Positions 63,208-64,000 of a stretch of DNA of 64,000 nucleotides are shown here, in pieces. The position numbers and the translations under genes were made by a program. The notes under the pieces are model-generated. The model was given only the letters and a program-made list of their open reading frames with translations, was not told where the DNA came from and ran no database searches. Numbering within the stretch: the stretch's first letter is position 1; the number at the start of each line of letters is the position of its first letter. Source of the DNA: Glossina fuscipes (Eukaryota > Arthropoda > Insecta > Diptera > Glossinidae); NCBI RefSeq assembly GCF_014805625.2, contig NW_023998433.1:5377798-5441797 (forward strand), in the 5' to 3' direction.

Positions 63208-64000
63208 CTGTAAGAAACGAAAAACTATATTTTCATTATAAGTTTTATGTGGGAGAGAAATTTTTAACTCAAATATAATAAAAAAAAAATTGTTCGCAAT
63301 AATCAAAAATGAACTACGCAAGTCCATTTAACAAATGTTCGATTTTTTTTCATTCGCCTAATTTAAAGGGCCAAGCAATTGTACCTAACGGAACTATTTA
63401 AAAATTACAAAATGATATCGAAATTGCCCCTTTATCTATTCTGCTAACACATACAGAATCTTATGATCTGACAGAATCTTTGATCAATAGATGAATAATT
63501 CTTTCTCAATAATACAAATCTTTGACCGACCGTATGACATGTTACTCCATCTCCCGATTAACTTTATTGTAAATAGGATACATAATCAATAAACATCGAG
63601 AATATTGTTCTTGCCGGTGTTGGCATTACTCAATGCAATTCTCTGCGCACTCTATATTAGTTTGTTTTTAAAGTCTAAGTTCAGTAATTCACTGCCTCCA
63701 AACATTCTATTGAATTAGTGTCCTAGCTCTTATTAATTTATTTAATGTCTTTAATATCATCGTAGACCCTCTAGTGTCACTTGTTATTCCGATGGCCAAT
63801 GATGAGTGATCATAAAGTCCAAAGAGTTACAATCCATAGCGCTTATACAGTTATAAAAAATGTTATCTAAAAAACATAATTTGTTTACTTCTTCTACACT
63901 GTTTACTTCTTCAAGACCCATTGAAAAAACGCTTTTCCTGCCATATTGCCGCCATTGACAAGTTATTATATTGTTTTCTAAGCAAAGCGTAATAGCAGTT
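63208..64000 (-). other. Upstream of the Ig gene start; intron, then nothing identified
   Basis: The start codon at 63,207 is preceded directly by TTTCTTACAG on the minus strand, a good splice acceptor, so 63,208 onward is intron and the 5' UTR lies in an unseen upstream exon. No coding sequence, RNA gene or clear promoter was recognised in the remaining 0.8 kb. Confidence 0.5.

Overview
The window is AT-rich nuclear DNA of a higher (brachyceran) fly. The evidence is intron-rich genes whose proteins match Drosophila-type proteins, and heavy loading with decayed mariner, Tigger/pogo, non-LTR and tRNA-SINE copies. A tephritid-like or similar schizophoran fly is plausible, but the species cannot be fixed from sequence alone.

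Layout: 1-13.4 kb is intergenic or upstream DNA built largely from dead transposons: two head-to-head mariner 5' ends, a Tigger nested in a mariner, another mariner relic and a 66-bp minisatellite. From 13,458 to 42,654 (+) lies a complete protocadherin gene of the Fat-like type, orthologous to Drosophila kugelei/fat2. I could join 21 coding exons with every splice phase compatible, giving a 4,708-residue protein with 34 cadherin repeats, six EGF modules, one laminin G domain, a single membrane helix and a cytoplasmic tail. Its introns hold two non-LTR retrotransposon fragments and several copies of a dispersed fly repeat. From 44,117 to 48,519 (+) is the complete gene for membrane-bound site-1 protease (S1P/MBTPS1): six exons, 1,046 residues, catalytic triad intact. 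A 100-N assembly gap and a tRNA-like SINE follow. From 49 to 59.5 kb there is non-coding, repeat-rich DNA. From 63,207 down to 59,526 (-) are seven coding exons of a secreted or membrane-anchored neuronal-type cell adhesion protein (three Ig domains plus one fibronectin III domain, klingon/CG7166-like). Its non-coding 5' exon and its short last exon were not located.

The three genes are not an operon and need not act together. Fat2/Kugelei is a planar-polarity and migration protocadherin at the cell surface. S1P is a Golgi subtilase that cleaves SREBP/ATF6-type precursors. The Ig protein is an adhesion molecule. S1P and the Ig gene converge tail to tail. I found no evidence of an undescribed molecular system. 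The most interesting material is structural: transposon sequence serving as splice-site context, inverted transposon pairs, short stop-free introns of length 3n, and nested dead elements.
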